From contig JAXIVH010000038.1 in NCBI GenBank assembly GCA_036785325.1, positions 3,342,001 through 3,406,000 on the forward strand: DNA of 64,000 nucleotides. Reading direction: 5' to 3'. This DNA is from Urophycis tenuis (Eukaryota > Chordata > Actinopteri > Gadiformes > Phycidae). The notes beneath the pieces were generated by a model. It worked only from the letters and a program-made list of their open reading frames with translations. It did not search any database and was not told where the DNA came from. Every line of letters begins with the position of its first letter. Positions within the stretch are counted from its first letter, which is position 1. The translations under genes and the position numbers were made by a program. Below are positions 60,999 to 64,000 of this stretch, piece by piece.

Positions 60999-61555
60999 GC
61001 GTGCATTGAAAAGTTGAAGGTATGTTTTTAGCTGCTGGGTAGACTTCAGTCAACCTGACGCAGTTTTGTCTGTGAGCAACCAAATTGCTCGGGGATGGGC
61101 TCATTTTAAGCGGGGAAATCTAAGGTTCCCAACGGCGTATGGCAAGACTATATTGAGTCATAGGTCGTTGAAATACTAAGCTAATTAATTTCTGTTCTTT
61201 ATTGAAAGATTGATCTTAATTGAAACGTTGAAGGTATGTTTTTAGCTGCTGGGTAGACTTCAGTCAACCTGACGCAGTTTTGTCTGTGAGCAAGCAGACT
61301 GCTCGCGGATGGGCTCATTTTAAGCGGGGAAATCTAAGCTTTCCAACGGCGTATGGCAAGACTATATTGACTCATTGGTCGTTGAAATACTAAGCTAATT
61401 AATTTGTGATCTGTAAGGAAAGATTGATGTTAATTGAAACGTTGAAGGTATGTTTTTAGCTGCTGGGTAGACTTCAGTCAACCTGACACAGTTTTGTCTC
61501 TGAGCAACCAAATTGCTTGGGGATGGGCTCATTATAAGCGGGGAAATCTAAGCTT
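60999..61555 (+). repeat. 214-bp satellite array, block 22 (right edge of the macrosatellite)
   Basis: About 2.6 monomers. The last one ends abruptly at AATCTAAGCTT, after which unrelated sequence (GATATTGGCGAG) begins. Confidence 0.93.
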
Positions 61556-61830
61556 GATATTGGCGAGTGCAACTGCCTTTGATCCCCTATTCAACAACCG
61601 AGTCGTTGGATGAGGTGGGGGGGGGGTCATCGAGATAACTCTAACGAACCTAACCGAGCCAGGGCCATCGAAAGAACGGGCTCTCTACACAACCCATTTA
61701 TATTACCTTACCAACTGTTATTCACAAAACGACCACTAGATGGAGGCGATGGACCACCACTGAAGAATCAAAAGAAGGCAACCAGCCTTTAACACAAAGA
61801 CTAAAAACTCACTCCAGCTGTGATCCTCTT
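61556..61830. other. Array-flanking sequence, first copy of a diverged duplication
   Basis: This is unique-looking sequence containing a run of nine or more G (about 61617-61626). From TTCACAAAACGACCACTAG (about 61721) to CTCCAGCTGTGAT it resembles 62029-62128, with roughly four in five bases alike by eye. No credible coding frame was seen; a 60-residue ORF at 61610 has no features. Confidence 0.6.
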
Positions 61831-61833
61831 TAT

Positions 61834-62020
61834 CTAAATAAATAAATAAACAAAAATGAATAAATAAATAGACTAAATAAATATACAAATATAAATAAAT
61901 AAATGAAATATAGATTACCTTACCAACTATTGCAATTACCTATTATTATTATTATTACTTACCTATTAATGCAATTTCCCAACCTGGGAACAATAGAGTA
62001 TTTCTATTTCTATTTCTATA
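61834..62020. repeat. Short A+T microsatellites
   Basis: (AAAT)n-like at about 61834-61911, (ATT)n at about 61941-61958 and (TATTTC)n at about 62000-62018. The phrase TTACCTTACCAACT occurs before and after the AAAT tract. Confidence 0.8.
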
Positions 62021-62320
62021 ACTCTTCTTCACAAAACGACCACTAGGTGGAGACGACGCACCACCAGCGAGGAATCAAAAGAGGAGGAACAACCTTGAAT
62101 ACAAAGATTAAAACCCACTCCAGCGGTGAGTCTCTCGATGTATTTATTTACTAAAAAAATATATATTAAATATATATACTCCTCCCATCTCTTCTCCCCT
62201 GTCTTCCCTCATGGAAATGAGGGAGTTGGGGGAGATAGAGTGTACTAGCCCGATCCGGCAGGGGTGAGTTCAGTCCGTACAGACTGTCTCACCTTGACTC
62301 TACCTTCCTCAATCTCTAGC
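62021..62320. other. Second copy of the flanking duplication, plus hairpins
   Basis: 62029-62128 repeats the CACAAAACGACCACTAG...CACTCCAGC segment. It is followed by an A+T stretch (62138-62180) and two inverted repeats: CCCTCAT/ATGAGGG at 62206-62223, and GGTGAG...CTCACC with an inner CAGTC/GACTG at 62263-62293. No gene was seen. Confidence 0.6.
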
Positions 62321-63170
62321 TCTAACTCTAACCCTAGGGATAACCTCAACCCCAACCCTAACCATAGGCCTAACCTTAGCCCTAACCCTAACTCAACCCT
62401 AACACTAACCCTTACCTTGGCCCTAATCTAAACACTAACCTCAACCCCTAACCTTAGCCTTAACACTAACCCTAACCCCTACTCTAACTCTAACCCTAAC
62501 CCCTACTCTAACTCTAACCCTAAGCCTACCCTAACCTCCAACACTAACCCTACCCTAACTCTAACGCTAACCCTAACTCTAACCTTTGCCCTAACTTTAG
62601 CCCTAACCCTAGCCTCAGCCATAACCCTAACCCTAACCTTAGCCCTAACCCTAACCTTAACCCTAACCCTAACCTTGGCCCTAACCTTAACACTAACCTC
62701 AAACCTAACCTTAACCCTAACCTCAGCCATAACCCTAACCCTAACCTTAGCCCTAACCCTAATTCTAGCCCTAACCCTAATCTTAACCATAACCTTAACC
62801 CTAACCTTGGCCCTAACACTTAACCTAACCTTATCCATAACACTAACCCTAACCTCAACCCTAACCTTAACCCCAATCTCAGCCGTAACCCCAACCCTAA
62901 CCTTATCCCTAACCTTAAACCTAACCCTAACCTCAGCCCTAACCTTAACCCTAACCTCAGCCCTCATCTTAACCCTAACCCCTAACCCCTAACCTCTAAC
63001 CCTAACCCTAACCTTACCCTAACCGTAACGCTAACCCTAACCCTTACTCTAACCTTAGCCCTAACCTTAGCCCTAACCGTAACCCTAACCTTAACCCTAA
63101 CCTTAACCCTAAACCGTAACCTTATACCTAACCCTAACCTCAGCCCTAACCTTAACCCTAACCGCAACCC
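62321..63170. repeat. Degenerate telomere-type hexamer tract (CCCTAA variants)
   Basis: This is a long run of six-base units in near-continuous register. CCCTAA/CCTAAC is the commonest, mixed with CTTAAC, CTCAGC, CTTAGC, CTTGGC and CCATAA. The C-rich strand is +. Degeneracy points to an interstitial or proximal subtelomeric tract and not an active chromosome end. The long 'open frames' here (KVRVKVRA- and LTLTLTL-type) follow from the hexamer and are not genes. Confidence 0.9.
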
Positions 63171-63438
63171 CTCCCATTTACTTCAAACCTAACGTTAAGG
63201 TTAACTGCTAACTCTACCCCTAAATCTACCCTAACCTTAACCTACACTTGACATATTGGAGGAAGAAGACAATTACCCAGCATGCATTTCATCCGGAAAA
63301 CTTTTCACAAAAAAACCCATTACCGAAGTACCTACGGCGAGAATAGACTACCCCAAGAAATTGTTGTTTTGGGTGAGGAAAGTAAGCCATTGAGTCTTCT
63401 CTAAGGTCAACTTCCCACACAATCTCTGTAGTCGCGCG
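63171..63438. other. Intergenic sequence after the telomere-type tract
   Basis: A few scattered CCCTAA relics continue to about 63245, then A+T-rich sequence with no repeat, RNA gene or coding frame that I can support. Confidence 0.5.
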
Positions 63439-63770
63439 GTGTATGGGGCACAGGAATTGTTATTAACAGGCTGTTCGGCATGGGGTCCTGGAGGGGCCAG
63501 GGAGGCAGTGCTTAGTCGCGGCTGGCCTTGGCCTTTCCTACCCTGGGACCGACTGGGAAGGCACCGCTGGTCGGGGCTGGTCTTGGTCTTTCCTAGGTCT
63601 GGACACCCATCGCTGAGGATAGCTGCATTGGGGGACCGTGGAGGCAGTGCTTTGTCACGGCTGGCCTCGGTCCTTCGTGACCCCAGTTTTCTGCTAGTTC
63701 ATCTGGACCCAACAGAGGACAAGAACCAAGCTCCGGCCCTGATTGGCCAAACCAGGGCTACCTAGCGGTG
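63439..63770. repeat. G+C-rich imperfect minisatellite
   Basis: A unit of the type GTCGCGGCTGGCCTTGG recurs at about 63515, 63570 and 63654, each followed by a CTTTCCTA- or CTTCGTGA-like tail. GGAGGCAGTGCTT precedes the first and third units. A 108-residue frame (63439-63765) crosses it, but its amino acids reflect the repeat, so I do not call a gene. Confidence 0.6.
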
Positions 63771-64000
63771 TTAACAACTGGTTTGTGCTGGTCAGGGGGT
63801 AAGTATGTGCCCCCTCCTCTCCATAACCAAAACAATGTATCCTAAAAAGTGTTTTACTTACCTTTACTTACCTCGACGTTACCTCAACAAATGATCACTC
63901 CTAAAAAAGCTTAAACCCAATACCAATTCCATTTCGGAAACGACACACCTTGAGAATTGATCACTCTCGGGGGGGCCTCCCTTGGGTGAGGGTGTATAGT
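63771..64000. other. Right end of window, nothing recognised
   Basis: A+T-rich with short TTACCT repeats near 63861-63885 and a G run near 63969-63975. I see no coding or RNA feature. Confidence 0.4.

Noticed and set aside
1..61555. CRISPR-like array
   Set aside because: Repeats are 214 bp with no short unique spacers, and the context is eukaryotic.
62503..62967. 154-residue KVRVKVRA-type ORF and 105-residue LTLTLTL-type ORF
   Set aside because: Any frame across a six-base repeat lacking stop codons is open; these are not genes.
63439..63765. 108-residue plus-strand ORF near the right end
   Set aside because: It overlaps an imperfect minisatellite and shows repeat-driven composition; no start context or domain supports it.

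Overview
The window is eukaryotic repeat DNA, most likely from a teleost fish. It carries a complete DIRS-type tyrosine-recombinase retrotransposon of the kind common in fish and amphibians, long (CA)n/(TA)n tracts, vertebrate-like splice signals and a degenerate CCCTAA (TTAGGG-type) tract. The species cannot be read from the sequence. No ordinary host gene, tRNA, rRNA or CRISPR array was seen, and most apparent short ORFs are copies or shadows of repeats.

Positions 1-61555 are a macrosatellite. A 214-bp A+T-rich satellite monomer (about 168 copies, all in one orientation) is interrupted by 21 head-to-tail copies of a non-satellite cassette of about 1 kb. Each cassette has TATA-like motifs and a CACGTG site, a splice-acceptor-like end (TTTCCAG), a G+C-rich 504-bp exon-like block, a donor-like end (CAA|GTAAGT) and a (CA)n/(TA)n tract. 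Satellite blocks between complete cassettes have lengths of exactly 214n-12 bp (n = 3 to 22), so the array has changed by exchange in monomer register. Higher-order repeats of 2, 3 and 5 monomers, a 6,876-bp tandem duplication (about 6.3-20.2 kb) and three copies of a truncated cassette with a shared junction (49.7-53.4 kb) record successive rearrangements.

Positions 26240-32219 are a 5,980-bp DIRS-like element on the minus strand, inserted inside a satellite monomer without target-site duplication. It encodes a Gag-like protein, a reverse transcriptase/RNase H/methyltransferase-like polyprotein and a tyrosine recombinase whose RHRY residues are all present. The two 145-bp inverted terminal repeats are identical, and an internal complementary region reproduces the joined ends, so the copy looks young and structurally complete. 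It could in principle copy itself through RNA, a circular DNA and recombinase-mediated insertion.

Positions 61556-64000 are a different, subtelomere-like domain: a diverged direct duplication, short A+T microsatellites, hairpins, about 0.85 kb of degenerate CCCTAA-type hexamers and a small G+C-rich minisatellite. The C-rich strand is on +, so if the tract keeps its original orientation the chromosome end would lie to the left, on the macrosatellite side.
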